A stretch of DNA of 64,000 nt from Streptomyces sp. NBC_01471 (lineage in GTDB: Bacteria; Actinomycetota; Actinomycetes; Streptomycetales; Streptomycetaceae): NCBI RefSeq assembly GCF_041438865.1, contig NZ_CP109450.1, positions 2,211,001 to 2,275,000 of the forward strand, written 5' to 3'. The stretch's first letter is position 1, and each line of letters begins with the position of its first letter. A program made the translations under genes and the position numbers. The notes beneath the pieces are model-generated. The model saw only the letters and a program-made list of their open reading frames with translations. It did not search any database and was not told where the DNA came from. Below, one piece after another: positions 25,201 to 34,400 of the stretch.

Positions 25201-25552
25201 GCAGCGCGGCCCACGCCCCGTCGCCGATCACCGTGCAGCCGTCGAGCGCCGCCTGGCCTCGGCGCACGTCCAGCACGGCCGCGTTGGCGTCGGAGCCGCC
25301 GAGGGTGACTCCGGTGAGCTGCACCGCCTCGGCGTCCACCACGACCGTGCTGCCGACCGGTGCCTCCAGCCGCACGGTGCCCGGATCGCCCTCGGCTGAG
25401 AGCGTCACCGCCCGGTTGAGTGTGAGCGCCTCGGTGTAGGTGCCGGGCGCGATGGCGATGAGGGCGCCCTCGGCCGCCGCCGCCAGCGCCTGGGAGACCG
25501 TGCGATAGGCACCACTCTGGGTGGCTGAGACTCTCAGGATCTGACGGTTCAC
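22229..25552 (-). CDS. eccA: EccA-like AAA+ ATPase with N-terminal right-handed beta-helix
   Basis: The protein has 1107 residues from the GTG at 25552, which overlaps the upstream stop (GTGA). Residues 1-560 are many short G-x-x-V/A-x-D-C repeats (right-handed parallel beta-helix, CASH-like). Residues about 580-850 are a CbxX/CfqX-type AAA domain, with Walker A GPPGTGKTT at about 602, Walker B GGVLFIDEAYTL at about 664 and ETLMKLMEDHRDELVVIVAGY. A second, degenerate P-loop domain follows (LAGEQGSGRRAVATLYAK, about 907), in which Walker A Lys is Arg and the Walker B acidic pair is not conserved. Mycobacterial EccA carries TPR repeats instead of a beta-helix. It is the cytosolic ATPase expected to remodel ESX substrates. 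Confidence 0.85.
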   Translation of the reverse strand: MNRQILRVSATQSGAYRTVSQALAAAAEGALIAIAPGTYTEALTLNRAVTLSAEGDPGTVRLEAPVGSTVVVDAEAVQLTGVTLGGSDANAAVLDVRRGQAALDGCTVIGDGAWAALLCWQDGHLAARDCRVTNPGGAGIVVTADSDNTVERVTVTDLGSSAVVVADKGRLTVRDCTLERVGGNGICVNGQGGITVETTSVTGSQKPALVVEQEARAELMRVTVTESANLDAYLTSTGLTTLTDCTLSGSGEQSVHVSGGAAPLLRACHLTSAKVSGLQVTGGSAPRLEDCRISGTPMAVLVEEGGKAEFHRLRVQGAKRTTLQLHGESRAEFRDLSVAEDCAGLRVSGSSRVELRHADLVIDHGVGVELSESATAVFEDVRLRAAGEWGFSVSGGARAEVDSSTVDGAGVLVGTDGEAVLRGSELAGSSGDGARVLGGGALTATGCRVHDAGGHGINVQASGRADISDCIITGNVGDGVRSNSEEPVTVQRCEVTDNGGTGFNRLRGDEDEQRPKQAAGEPAWAGAGAGVRDKREGPRSGGKDRAAAGSDNGPLADLEALVGLDSVKREVTGLINVNKMAQRRLEMGLPMPPMSRHLVFAGPPGTGKTTVARLYGAVLAELGILKQGHIVEVSRSGLVAQIIGGTAIKTAEVFEKALGGVLFIDEAYTLTNQSGGSGPDFGQEAVETLMKLMEDHRDELVVIVAGYSEQMEQFLESNPGMASRFARTVEFPNYEVDELVTIVQGLCAKHYYELEDSGLEALNRYFVEIPKGPTFGNGRVARSIFETMISNQASRLATSSSDNETLNRLVAEDVGRLPELEDEGRGLPQPEVLQDGLHVQAPVSDPEPEQAPVAAPKAPADPPPAMRRLAALCGLREVRAVLLRRTNELVSSVQRGETPAPAANVVLAGEQGSGRRAVATLYAKCLAETRVLRNGAVHRVALSQVHGGRPEEARAFTAWLFGEADGGVLDLELDAAFAARSEAERGVVWEALVGSAVRNPQTVLVLRGSHARLGEALRGRPDVARCFSEYLRFPDYTADELAGLMCRRLAARGHAVDEATHTALSGRIAGQMPSDGARGAHRLADRVAERTRTTTRSVPEPAAASHN

Positions 25553-28500
25553 TGGTTCTGCCCTCTCCGCGGCGCTGTGTTCGAGGCGGCGGGCAGCCGC
25601 GGCCCGACTGTTCTGCCCGGCCAGGACTGCAACAGCCCGGGAGCGGAACGGAAGGCGTCCGCGTACTCGTCGGAAAGCGGATCGCCCACCGGGACCTCGG
25701 GGTCCGACTCGGCCTGCTTCCACAGGGTGTGGAGTTGATCGAGGCCGTTCAGGGCTATCTCGTCGAGCGGAACGCGCTCCTCGCGAAGGTTACCGGCCTC
25801 GTCAACCTCGGGCGCGCCCAGCTCCCGCAGCAGTACGGCGGGACGGTCACCGTCCACCACGCGCAGCACCTTGAACCGGGTGCCCGGCGTGAACACCAGG
25901 CGGTCGGGGACCTCCTGCGCCAGCAGCCCGGTCCTTCGGGCCGTCAGTGACCAGAACAGGACATCGGTGTTGCCGCTAAGGCCCCTGCGGATGGAGGACA
26001 GGGCGGACAGGAACGAGTACTCGGTGACCGGCTTCCCCTCCTCGTACCAGGCGCGTTCTGCGTCGCTGAGCGTGGCCCGCAGGATCGCGCCGCCCCGGTA
26101 GGACGGCAGCCGGCGCATACCGGCCGTGGCGCAGCGCGCGAGGGGCACGTGCGGCCCGGAACTGGCGGACCGGATGGCCGCGTCGATGTCCGGCGTGGAA
26201 CCGGAGAGATACAGCCGCATGGCCGCGAGGTCGGTGAGGACGTCGCCGGAGGAGCCGTGCGGACCGCCCGCCAGTCCTGGCGACTGCGAGAGCACGCGGG
26301 CGACCACAGCCGCCGCGTTGTCGTACCGGCCGCCGAGGCTGCGACGCACCCAGTCGCGTTCCTTCTCGACGCCCTTCGGCGACGGCAGTACGTTCGCGGC
26401 GGCCGGGGGCACGGGCTGGACTCGGACGGTGCCCCGCGCCGCGCCGGCGACTGGCACCGGCGCGACGACATCCCGCACCGGTCCGGGGTCCTGGACGGGC
26501 GGTGTTGTCGGTCCGGCGGCGGGCGGCGGTTCGGACGTCGGGGGCGCCGTCGGCTGCGGGGCCGGGGGCTGCGGAACCGGGGGCAGCAAGTCGTCGCGAT
26601 CCGGGGTCGGCGGCGACGGCGCGGGGGGCGGCTGCGAGGGCGAGGACTCCAGGCGGATGCTCGGCATCCTCGGCCTGGGAGCGGCCGGGTCCGGCGGCGT
26701 GGGCGGGGCCTCGGGCACGACGGGCTCGGGCGCGGCTACGGGGGGCTCGGGCACGACGGGCTCAGGCTCCGCGGGACGCACGGGGGACGGCGGGCCGGGG
26801 GGTGTGGGGCCGGGCTCCTCGTCCTCCGTCCACTCCGGGGTGGCCGCCGGGGCAGACGGAACCACCGGCTCGGCGGGCCCCGCCGTGGGCGTTGGGGGTG
26901 TCGAGGGCACTGGAGACACAGGCGTGCCGGGTGCCGCCGGGCCCGTTCCCGTGGCCGTCGTCTCCTCCGTGGGCGCGGCGGACGGCCCGGACCGCTCCGG
27001 GGCCGCCACCGGGCGAGTGAACGGCGCCGGAGCCGGGGGCAGTCCGGCCTGGGCGGGGCCTGCGTCCAAGCGCCCGGGCAACGGCGGTGCGGCGGGGCTC
27101 TGTTCGGCGGCGGCCTGGCCGGAAGCGGCCGGCTGACCTGCCGCGCCGGGCTCGGTCGCCGGCGCGTGGTCCGTCCATTCGGCGGGCTGCCGCGGGACGG
27201 GCTGTGGCGCCTGCGCGCCCGTCCCGCCGTCCAGCATCCAGCTCTCCGACCGTCCGGCGACGGCGGTGGACGCACGCCCCGTCTTCCCTCGCGGCAGCTG
27301 GATCGCCGGCGGCCAGGAGCCGGTCAGCAGCGCCTTGCCCGCCTCGCTGGAGGGCAGCACCCGGCCACTGTCGCGGAAACCCGGCTCCAGCACGGGCAGC
27401 AGCTCGTTGGCGGCGGACCGCAAGTGGTCGGCGAGGGCCGGGTCGGACTGGTCGTAGAGGAGGGCCGGGTGAGCGGGGTCGGCGGGAGCGGAGCGGATCA
27501 GGTGGCCGTCTCTCGGCTCGTTCCTCGACCGCACCCACAGGCCGCTCTGCACGATCTCCAGGAATACCTCGGGCGTGTGCTGATAGATGCCGGGCCGGCC
27601 TGTGGGGGTGGCGCCTGCCGGGACCCGCGTGTTCAACGGCACGGGTGGCGGCGCCGGTTCGCCGTTCGGTCCGCGCGGTGTGTAGCCGAACTCGTCGGCG
27701 TACGGGCGCCACCCCAGGCTCCCGTCGGCCTGGAGCGTACGGATTTCGCGGGCCCCGGCCGTCACGCCGGCCGATGGCAGGCCCGCGTAGACGGCGACAC
27801 GCTGCCCGAGCAGGTCGGCGAGCGCCTGCCCCAGCTGGGCGCCCTCGGGGACGGCAACCGGGCCGTAGGAGACGAACCGCACGAGGTGGCGCGCGCTGCT
27901 CGGCAGCGTCGCCCAGAACGCGGAGACCGCCTCCAGCGGCAGCGCGGAGGAGGCTCCCGGGCTGCCGAGCGCGACAGCGAGCAGATCGGGGTCGCCGGCG
28001 AGCAGGTCGATCAGGCCCTGGCGGTGGCCGGGGGTGGCGGAGTCCTCCCAGGAGCCCCGTATCCACACACCGCCGGGGAGCGGTTCGGCCGTCCCGCCGG
28101 TGCCGATCTGATACGGCTGGTAGGGGACCGAGTACTCCCACTGGGGCTTGGGAAACCGGCGCGAATCGGGGGCGGAGGCCATGTTGGGCCGGTAACGCAG
28201 CCAGCCGAGACCGTGATGGGCGGGCACGAACAGCGCGCCGCCGGCCGCTGGGACCAGCGGCCCGTCGGGAGCCAGGACGACGCGGTCCAGACGGTCGGCG
28301 AGCCACCGCGCGGCACGTTGGACGTCCTCGCGGGTGCCCCGCCCTGGGATGAGACGGAAGCTGTTGCCCTTGCGGTCCAGGGTGCGGGCCACGGTCTCCC
28401 ACACGTCGTTGTCCGGACGTGCGGGCAGGTCGAGGACGACGAGGGTGTGCTGTGGGTCGGCGGCCAGGCGCTCGGAGAAGGCCAGCGCGCGGTTGTCGAC

Positions 28501-28656
28501 GAAACCGCGCGGGTGGATCAGGAGCGCGTTGCCGACGCTCCTGGCCTCCAGCGTCGGGCCGACGGCACGCAGCGCGGCCTTGGCCAGCCGGGCGGAGAGC
28601 CGGTGGCCGGGATCGCGGCGGGCCGCGGAGTTCTCCTCGTCGAAGGCGGGTGCCAT
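25549..28656 (-). CDS. Large T7SS-operon protein with ADP-ribosyltransferase-like C-terminal domain
   Basis: This 1035-residue protein is encoded between eccB and eccA, two bases after eccB and overlapping eccA by four. Residues 1-450 are a globular domain (LVVLDLPARPDNDVWETVARTL; WIRGSWEDSATPGHRQGLIDLLA), perhaps Rossmann-like. Residues 480-760 are a Pro/Ala-rich linker. Residues about 780-1000 resemble an ADP-ribosyltransferase fold: RLPSYRGGAIL (Arg motif, about 850), TEYSFLSALSS (about 880), DVLFWSLTARRTGLL, and LVFTPGTRFKVLRV (about 922), the strand that carries E-x-E in active enzymes. Here the two Glu positions read Pro and Arg, so catalysis is unlikely. No membrane segments are seen. 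It is not an obvious EccE. Its role in the apparatus is unknown. Confidence 0.7.
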   Translation of the reverse strand: MAPAFDEENSAARRDPGHRLSARLAKAALRAVGPTLEARSVGNALLIHPRGFVDNRALAFSERLAADPQHTLVVLDLPARPDNDVWETVARTLDRKGNSFRLIPGRGTREDVQRAARWLADRLDRVVLAPDGPLVPAAGGALFVPAHHGLGWLRYRPNMASAPDSRRFPKPQWEYSVPYQPYQIGTGGTAEPLPGGVWIRGSWEDSATPGHRQGLIDLLAGDPDLLAVALGSPGASSALPLEAVSAFWATLPSSARHLVRFVSYGPVAVPEGAQLGQALADLLGQRVAVYAGLPSAGVTAGAREIRTLQADGSLGWRPYADEFGYTPRGPNGEPAPPPVPLNTRVPAGATPTGRPGIYQHTPEVFLEIVQSGLWVRSRNEPRDGHLIRSAPADPAHPALLYDQSDPALADHLRSAANELLPVLEPGFRDSGRVLPSSEAGKALLTGSWPPAIQLPRGKTGRASTAVAGRSESWMLDGGTGAQAPQPVPRQPAEWTDHAPATEPGAAGQPAASGQAAAEQSPAAPPLPGRLDAGPAQAGLPPAPAPFTRPVAAPERSGPSAAPTEETTATGTGPAAPGTPVSPVPSTPPTPTAGPAEPVVPSAPAATPEWTEDEEPGPTPPGPPSPVRPAEPEPVVPEPPVAAPEPVVPEAPPTPPDPAAPRPRMPSIRLESSPSQPPPAPSPPTPDRDDLLPPVPQPPAPQPTAPPTSEPPPAAGPTTPPVQDPGPVRDVVAPVPVAGAARGTVRVQPVPPAAANVLPSPKGVEKERDWVRRSLGGRYDNAAAVVARVLSQSPGLAGGPHGSSGDVLTDLAAMRLYLSGSTPDIDAAIRSASSGPHVPLARCATAGMRRLPSYRGGAILRATLSDAERAWYEEGKPVTEYSFLSALSSIRRGLSGNTDVLFWSLTARRTGLLAQEVPDRLVFTPGTRFKVLRVVDGDRPAVLLRELGAPEVDEAGNLREERVPLDEIALNGLDQLHTLWKQAESDPEVPVGDPLSDEYADAFRSAPGLLQSWPGRTVGPRLPAASNTAPRRGQNQ

Positions 28657-28658
28657 CC

Positions 28659-29993
28659 TCAGTCCACTCCCGCCACGGCGACGGCTCGCGAACGGCTGAG
28701 TCGTGGGCCGTTGGCTATCTGGTCGAGCGTCGTCGTGGGCAGTGTCCTGGGGGTGACGCTGCCGAACCCGAGGGCCTGGGCGGCGTCTCCGGGCAGCTGG
28801 TACTTCACGCCCTGGTCGGTGATCAGGTACTTGTCAGGGTCACCGGTGGCGCCGCGCTGCTTGGGCGGAGCGGCGAGCACCGCGTGCTCCGTGGGGATCA
28901 CGGCCGCCGTCCTGGCGGTCATGACCCGGCCGCTCTCCCGCACCACGGTGGGGTGTGCCTTGTGGTCGGACGTGGACCGCTTCAGGCACAGCGCCCCGCT
29001 CTTGTCGGAGGTGGTGTCCTTGGCGGCGATCAGGTCGGGGATGCGGTGCAGCAGCGTGGTGTCGGCGGAGGACGGGACGGCGGCGATGTCCGTGGGGCTC
29101 ACCTGCACGGGCTCCCGGCCGCCCGGCTTGGCGGCGAGGAGCGCGGACTCGGTCTGGTTGACCGGGGCCAGCCCGTCGGCGCGGAGCACGTAGTAGTGGT
29201 TGGTGCTGCCGACGACGGTACGGAAGAGGCTGCCCACGGGCTGTTGGGTGCCGGCCACCGTGCGACCGCCTTCGCCGGCGCCGGGGATCGTGGCGGGTCC
29301 GGCCGAGGCGCCGCTGGGCAGCGCGTCCAACCACGCCTGGGTGGAGGGGATCGGCCGCTCGGCGTCGAGGCCGAGGGCCAGCAGTGAGGTGCGGTCCTTG
29401 ATGAGGTACTTGGTGTCGTTCCAGATCACGTAGCGGCTGTCGTTCGGGCCCGAGACGAGCACCCGGGTGTCGTCGGATACGGCCCGTGCGGAATTCGGCG
29501 AGAAGTCCACCCGTTCGACGGGCCGCGTACCGGGCCGCAGGCAGTCGGCCCAGGCCCCGGTCAGCAGGGAGCCCGGCTCCGCGATGTCGTCGGGGGCGCC
29601 GGCGATGCCGATGGTCGAGCCGCGCCGCACCTTGGACAGCGACGTGCGGGACACCTCGGTGACCTTGGCACCACTGCCGGCGGCCAGGAGCGCGGAGGAG
29701 TAGTTCAGGGTGGGGTGGAGCTGGCCCTTGACGTAGAGGTAGCGGGTGCCGGTCTCCTTCTGGACGACCAGGGCACCGTCGTGCTCCCAGGAGGTGTCCT
29801 CGGCCGGCATGAGGAGGCCGAAGACGGCGGAGCCGAGCACCAGCAGCACGGCGAGGATGACACCGAACATGGCGCCGAGCCCCGCACTGCGCATGGGCGC
29901 CTCGCCGTTGCCGGCGTCACCGGAGACCAGCGCGGAGGCGAGTCGTCCGGTGGCGAACTGGTAGGCGTGCAGATGGTCGCGACGGGTTTGCAC
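28659..29993 (-). CDS. eccB: ESX core membrane component EccB
   Basis: This 444-residue protein starts at a GTG with GAGGAG upstream that overlaps the eccD stop. MQTRRDHLHAYQFATGRLASALV is the family's cytosolic start. A single membrane helix follows at residues about 39-62 (LGAMFGVILAVLLVLGSAVFGLL), then the extracytoplasmic repeat domain (TRYLYVKGQLHPTLNYSSALL, SRYVIWNDTKYLIKD, and a C-terminal KYLITDQGVKYQLPGDAAQALGF). EccB forms the periplasmic-side scaffold of the ESX pore together with EccC, EccD and EccE. Confidence 0.95.
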   Translation of the reverse strand: MQTRRDHLHAYQFATGRLASALVSGDAGNGEAPMRSAGLGAMFGVILAVLLVLGSAVFGLLMPAEDTSWEHDGALVVQKETGTRYLYVKGQLHPTLNYSSALLAAGSGAKVTEVSRTSLSKVRRGSTIGIAGAPDDIAEPGSLLTGAWADCLRPGTRPVERVDFSPNSARAVSDDTRVLVSGPNDSRYVIWNDTKYLIKDRTSLLALGLDAERPIPSTQAWLDALPSGASAGPATIPGAGEGGRTVAGTQQPVGSLFRTVVGSTNHYYVLRADGLAPVNQTESALLAAKPGGREPVQVSPTDIAAVPSSADTTLLHRIPDLIAAKDTTSDKSGALCLKRSTSDHKAHPTVVRESGRVMTARTAAVIPTEHAVLAAPPKQRGATGDPDKYLITDQGVKYQLPGDAAQALGFGSVTPRTLPTTTLDQIANGPRLSRSRAVAVAGVD

Positions 29994-30002
29994 GGAGGCT
30001 CC

Positions 30003-31415
30003 TCAGCTGGTCGCTGCACGCACGTGCGCGTAGACGTGGAGGAGTTGCAGCAGCAGCGGCACCAGGGCGAGCGCCGTCAGCATCTCCAGGATGTCCGCCG
30101 TACGCCCCCACACCGGCAGCAGGCGCGCGGTGGGCAGCCGCCACGCGCCGACCAGCACCAGCAGCACGCCGATCAGCAGTCCGATCAGCAGCGCGCAGCG
30201 CCCGCCGGTGGAGGTGAGCGAAGCGGCCCAGCCGAGCAGCCCCGCGAGCAGTCCGATCACACCGCACAGCACGGCCGGAATCCGCTGCCAGGTCGTGATC
30301 AGGTGCTTGGAGCGCAGCAGCATCGCGGTGGCGAACACCAGCGGGAAGACCCAGCCGATCCACCCGTCGGCGCGCACCACCAGCACGAAGGCACCGGCGC
30401 ACAGCACGGCGTTGGCGGCGGTGACCACCGTCAGCAACGCGTCGGCGATGGCCGCCCTGCGCTTGACCTGGGCCTCGGAGATGGGGTCGGTGTCCTCCTG
30501 GAGCTCAGCGGCGTTGTGCGGCAGTTGCGGCACCCGCAGCCGGGCCAGCCGCAGCGACGCCCGGGGCGCGAGGTGGCCGAAGAAGAACACGACGACCGCG
30601 ACCGTGCCGGCGCTGCGCGGCGCGTCCCAGTCGAAGAGGACGCCGACCCCCGCCGTGATGGCGACGAGTACGGCCGTGGAGAGAACGGTGCCGGTGACCG
30701 CGACCGGAATCCGGGCGATGGGCAGCAGTACGACGGCGGCCACCAGGGCTGCGCTCGCGCCGCCGAGCATGATGTCACCGGGCTTCGGTGAAGTGAGCGC
30801 GGCGGTCGAGTCGAAGACGGTCAGACCGGTCAGCGCCGCGTTGACGCACGCGCCGAGGCCGGTCACCAGCGCGATGCCGCGGTCGCCCGACCACTGCTGG
30901 TCCAACGCGCAGCTCACGCCGAGCACCAGGGTGGACAGCCCGTACAGCACAGGGATCAGCGTCCCGTGCCCGAGCACCGGGATGGCCGTGGCCAGCGTGA
31001 CAAGCACCAGGCAGGCGAGGCCGAGGAAGAGCCTGCGGGTCAGCTCGGGGCGCCACCGGTTGGTGTGCGCGCCCACGGCCTGCCCCACACCGTCGGATAC
31101 GTCGTCGTACTCCAGCTCGAACATCGGGTCGTCGGCGGGCCGCAGGTAGACCACGTCGCCGTGGACGAGTCCAGCGCTCTCCGGCGTGGCGTCCAGATCC
31201 AGCGGCGCCTCGCCCAGGCGTTGCAGGGTCCAGGTCAGGGCAGGCCTGGCGGGGTCGGTGGTGACGTTCCGCAGCAGCACTGGCAGCAGTGCGGAGACGG
31301 GGGTGGTGACGGGGATGGCCAGGTCTGCGCGGCCGGCCGGCCCGGCTATGGTCAGCCGGCACACCCCGGTACTGACCGCTCCCGAGGTGCGGGGGGCTGG
31401 TATGGCGGTGGTCAT
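30003..31415 (-). CDS. eccD: ESX integral membrane component EccD
   Basis: This 470-residue protein has AGGAGC three bases before its ATG. Residues about 17-100 are the cytosolic ubiquitin-like domain (CRLTIAGPAGRADLAIPVTTPVSALLPVLL; GDVVYLRPADDP). Residues 135-470 contain about 11 hydrophobic helices (RLFLGLACLVLVTLATAIPVLG and others). Length and layout match EccD, whose dimers form the membrane vestibule of the ESX complex. It lies immediately downstream of eccC. Confidence 0.95.
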   Translation of the reverse strand: MTTAIPAPRTSGAVSTGVCRLTIAGPAGRADLAIPVTTPVSALLPVLLRNVTTDPARPALTWTLQRLGEAPLDLDATPESAGLVHGDVVYLRPADDPMFELEYDDVSDGVGQAVGAHTNRWRPELTRRLFLGLACLVLVTLATAIPVLGHGTLIPVLYGLSTLVLGVSCALDQQWSGDRGIALVTGLGACVNAALTGLTVFDSTAALTSPKPGDIMLGGASAALVAAVVLLPIARIPVAVTGTVLSTAVLVAITAGVGVLFDWDAPRSAGTVAVVVFFFGHLAPRASLRLARLRVPQLPHNAAELQEDTDPISEAQVKRRAAIADALLTVVTAANAVLCAGAFVLVVRADGWIGWVFPLVFATAMLLRSKHLITTWQRIPAVLCGVIGLLAGLLGWAASLTSTGGRCALLIGLLIGVLLVLVGAWRLPTARLLPVWGRTADILEMLTALALVPLLLQLLHVYAHVRAATS

Positions 31416-31468
31416 GGTGCTCCTGGAGGCGGTGGTTCGCGGCGGCCTGGTCGGGGGCGGGCCTGGCG

Positions 31469-34400
31469 TCAGGGACCCGCGTAGCCGACCTGCATCAGAC
31501 GCACGCCGCGGCGGGTGACGAGCTGCGCACGGCCGGCCGGCAGAGTCCGCGGCCTGGCCTCACCGATGAACTTACCTTCCTCCTTGGGATAGGAGTGCAG
31601 CAGCGCCGGGTTGCCCAGTTCCCAGATCCGGCGCAGCACCGGGTCCATCATGGCGCGGCTCGCTCCCGAGGTGGATCGGGAAATCACCAGGTGCAGGCCG
31701 ATGTTCACGGAGTGGGCGAGCATCGGGGCGAGCGGGTTGAGCGGCGAACCGCTGCCGGGCGCACCGCCGTAGAGGTCGTAGTCGTCGATGAGCATGAAGA
31801 GCCGCGGACCGGTCCACCAGTCACGCCGGGGCAGGCGCTCGGGGGCGATGTCGGGGCCGGGAACACGCTTGCCGACCGACACCGCCGCGTTGCCGGCGAG
31901 TTGGGTGAGGCTCTCACCGTCCACAGCGAAGCCCACCCGGTACTCCTCAGGGACCATGCTGAGCAGGTCGCGTCGGGTGTCGGCGAGCAGGATGCGGGCC
32001 TCGTCCGGCTGGTAGCGGCGGATGATGGCATCGATCGTCAGGCGCAGGACATTGGTCTTGCCTGTCTCGGCGTCGCCGAAGACCATCAGGTGCGGGGCGA
32101 CGCCGAAGTCGTGCCACACCGGGGCGAGGCGCTGCTCGTCCCAGCCCAGGGCGACCCGCAGATCGCCCTCCGGCGCGGGGAGCTTGTCCAGCGGCAGCTT
32201 GGCGGGCAGCATCCGCACGCCGGGGGCCTGCCGTCCGGTCCAGAACGTGTCGATCTCCGCGACGGCCGACCTGGTCGCCGCGGTGAGGTCTCCGGTATCG
32301 GAGGAACTGTCCAGCCGGGGCAGCGCTGACAGGAAGTGCAGCTTGGACTTGGTCAGGCCACGGCCGGGCTGCTGAGGCACGCTCGCTGCGAGCTTGGAGC
32401 CGAGCTCGGACTCCACGCTGTCACCGAGACGGAGTTCGAGCTTGGTGCCGAACAGGTCGCGGGCGCGGGGCCGGATCTCCGACCAGCGCACCGCGGAGAC
32501 CACCACGTGCAGGCCGAAGGACAGGCCCCGGGCAGCCAGGTCGGTGATGCGCGGTTCGAGCTCCTCGAAGTCCTGCTTCAGGGTTCCCCAGTTGTCGATG
32601 ACGAGGAAGACGTCGCCGTAAGGATCGTCGATCTCGCCGCCGTCCCTAAGCTGCCGGTAGGCCGACATCGACTCCAGGCCCCGCTCGGTGAAGCGCTGCT
32701 CGCGCGCCTCCAGAAGCTGGGTGAGCTCCTCCACGGTACGTGTCACCCGGTCCCGCTCCATACGGGTGGCGACCGAGCCGACGTGTGGCAGGCCCGCGGT
32801 GGACTGGAGACCGCCACCACCGAAGTCGAGGCAGTAGAACTGCACCTCGCGCGGCGTGTGGGTGAGGGCGAGGGAGAGCATCAGGGTGCGCAGCGTCGTG
32901 GACTTGCCGCTCTGCGGTGCACCGGCGATGGCCAGGTGGCCGTCGGCGCCGGAGAGGTCGGCGACCAGCAGTTCGCGGAGCTGCTCGTAGGGCCGGTCGA
33001 CCATGCCGAGCGGCACGCGTAGCTGGCCGAGTGCCGGGTAGTCGGCTGCGCTCATGCCGCGCTCGGGGTCGGGGACGATACCTGGCAGCATCTGGTCGAG
33101 GCTGGGCGAGAAGTCCAGCGGCGGCAGCCACACCTGGCGTGCGGGTGGGCCGGCGCCCTCCAGCCGGCCGACCAGGACCTCCAGCAGACTCTGCTCGTCC
33201 TCGGCGGCGGGTTCTGTCGACTGGGCGTTCGCCTCCCCCGCTTCCTCCTCTTCGCGCGGCACCGGGGTGCGCTGCTCCATGCCGAAGGCGACGATCTCCT
33301 GCGAACCGCCGGTCAGCTCGGCCGGACGGGACGCGCTCTGCGGTACGGGGGCCGGGCCTGAGACGTAGGCGGCCTTGAAGCGGGCCAGGTTGGTGGTGTC
33401 CACCTTCAGGTAGCCGTTGCCCGGCGCTGACGGCAGCTCGTAGGCGGAGCCGACGCCGATGACGCTGCGGGACTCCATCGAGGAGAAGGTGCGCAGCGCG
33501 AGCCGGTAGGACAGGTGGCCCTCGACGCGGTGGATGCGGCCCTCGTCCAGGCGCTGGGAGGCCAGCAGCAGATGCACGCCGAGCGACCGGCCGAGGCGTC
33601 CGATGGAGACGAAGAGGTCGACGAACTCCGGCTTGTTCGCGAGTAGTTCGGAGAACTCGTCGACGACGATCACCAGCGAGGGCAGGGGCGTCAGCGGCGC
33701 TCCGCCGAGCCGGGCCTTCTCGTAGTCGTACAGCGAGGAGTGGCCGCTCTCGCGGAGCAGCTCCTGCCGTCGCGTCATCTCGCCCTGGAGTGAGTCCCGC
33801 ATGCGGTCCACGAGGTGGAGTTCGTCGGCCAGGTTGGTGATGACCGCGGAGGTGTGCGGCAACCGGTCCATATTGAGGAAGGTCGCACCACCCTTGAAGT
33901 CCACCAGTACGAAGTTGAGGACGTCCGATGAGTGCGTCGCTGCGAGCCCGATGACCAGGGTGCGCACCAGCTCACTCTTACCGGAACCGGTCGCGCCGAT
34001 CAGGAGGCCGTGCGGGCCCATCCCGGACTGGGCGGACTCCTTGATGTCCAGTTCCAGGACCTCGTTGTCCTCGGTGATGCCGATCGGCACCCGCAGCCGC
34101 GAGCTCTGCGCGGTCCGAGTGCGCCACAGGGAGGCCACGTCGAAGGCGCGTGGGTCGCGGATACCGAGCAGCGTGGCGAGGTCGAAGTCGGTCTCCAGCG
34201 GCTGCTCGACGATCTCGATGCCGCCGCTGGAGGTGCGCATCGGCGCCAGGACGCGGGCGAGTTCCTCGGCGGCCGTCGGGGACAGCGAGTCGACGCTCGC
34301 TGTGACCACGGTGTCCCCCGCCGGGTATTGCACCTCGCCGTCGCGCACGGTCAGCCGCAGCACGTTGTCACCGCCGGTCATCGCGCCTGTGACGTCCAGC

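Noticed and set aside
25549-28656. Assignment of the 1035-residue protein as EccE
   Set aside because: It has no N-terminal pair of membrane helices and is about twice the EccE length; the resemblance is positional only.
22715-29193. Plus-strand frames of about 900-1000 codons (22715-25399, 26149-29193)
   Set aside because: Antisense to eccA and to the 1035-residue gene, whose identities are clear from motifs and operon overlaps.
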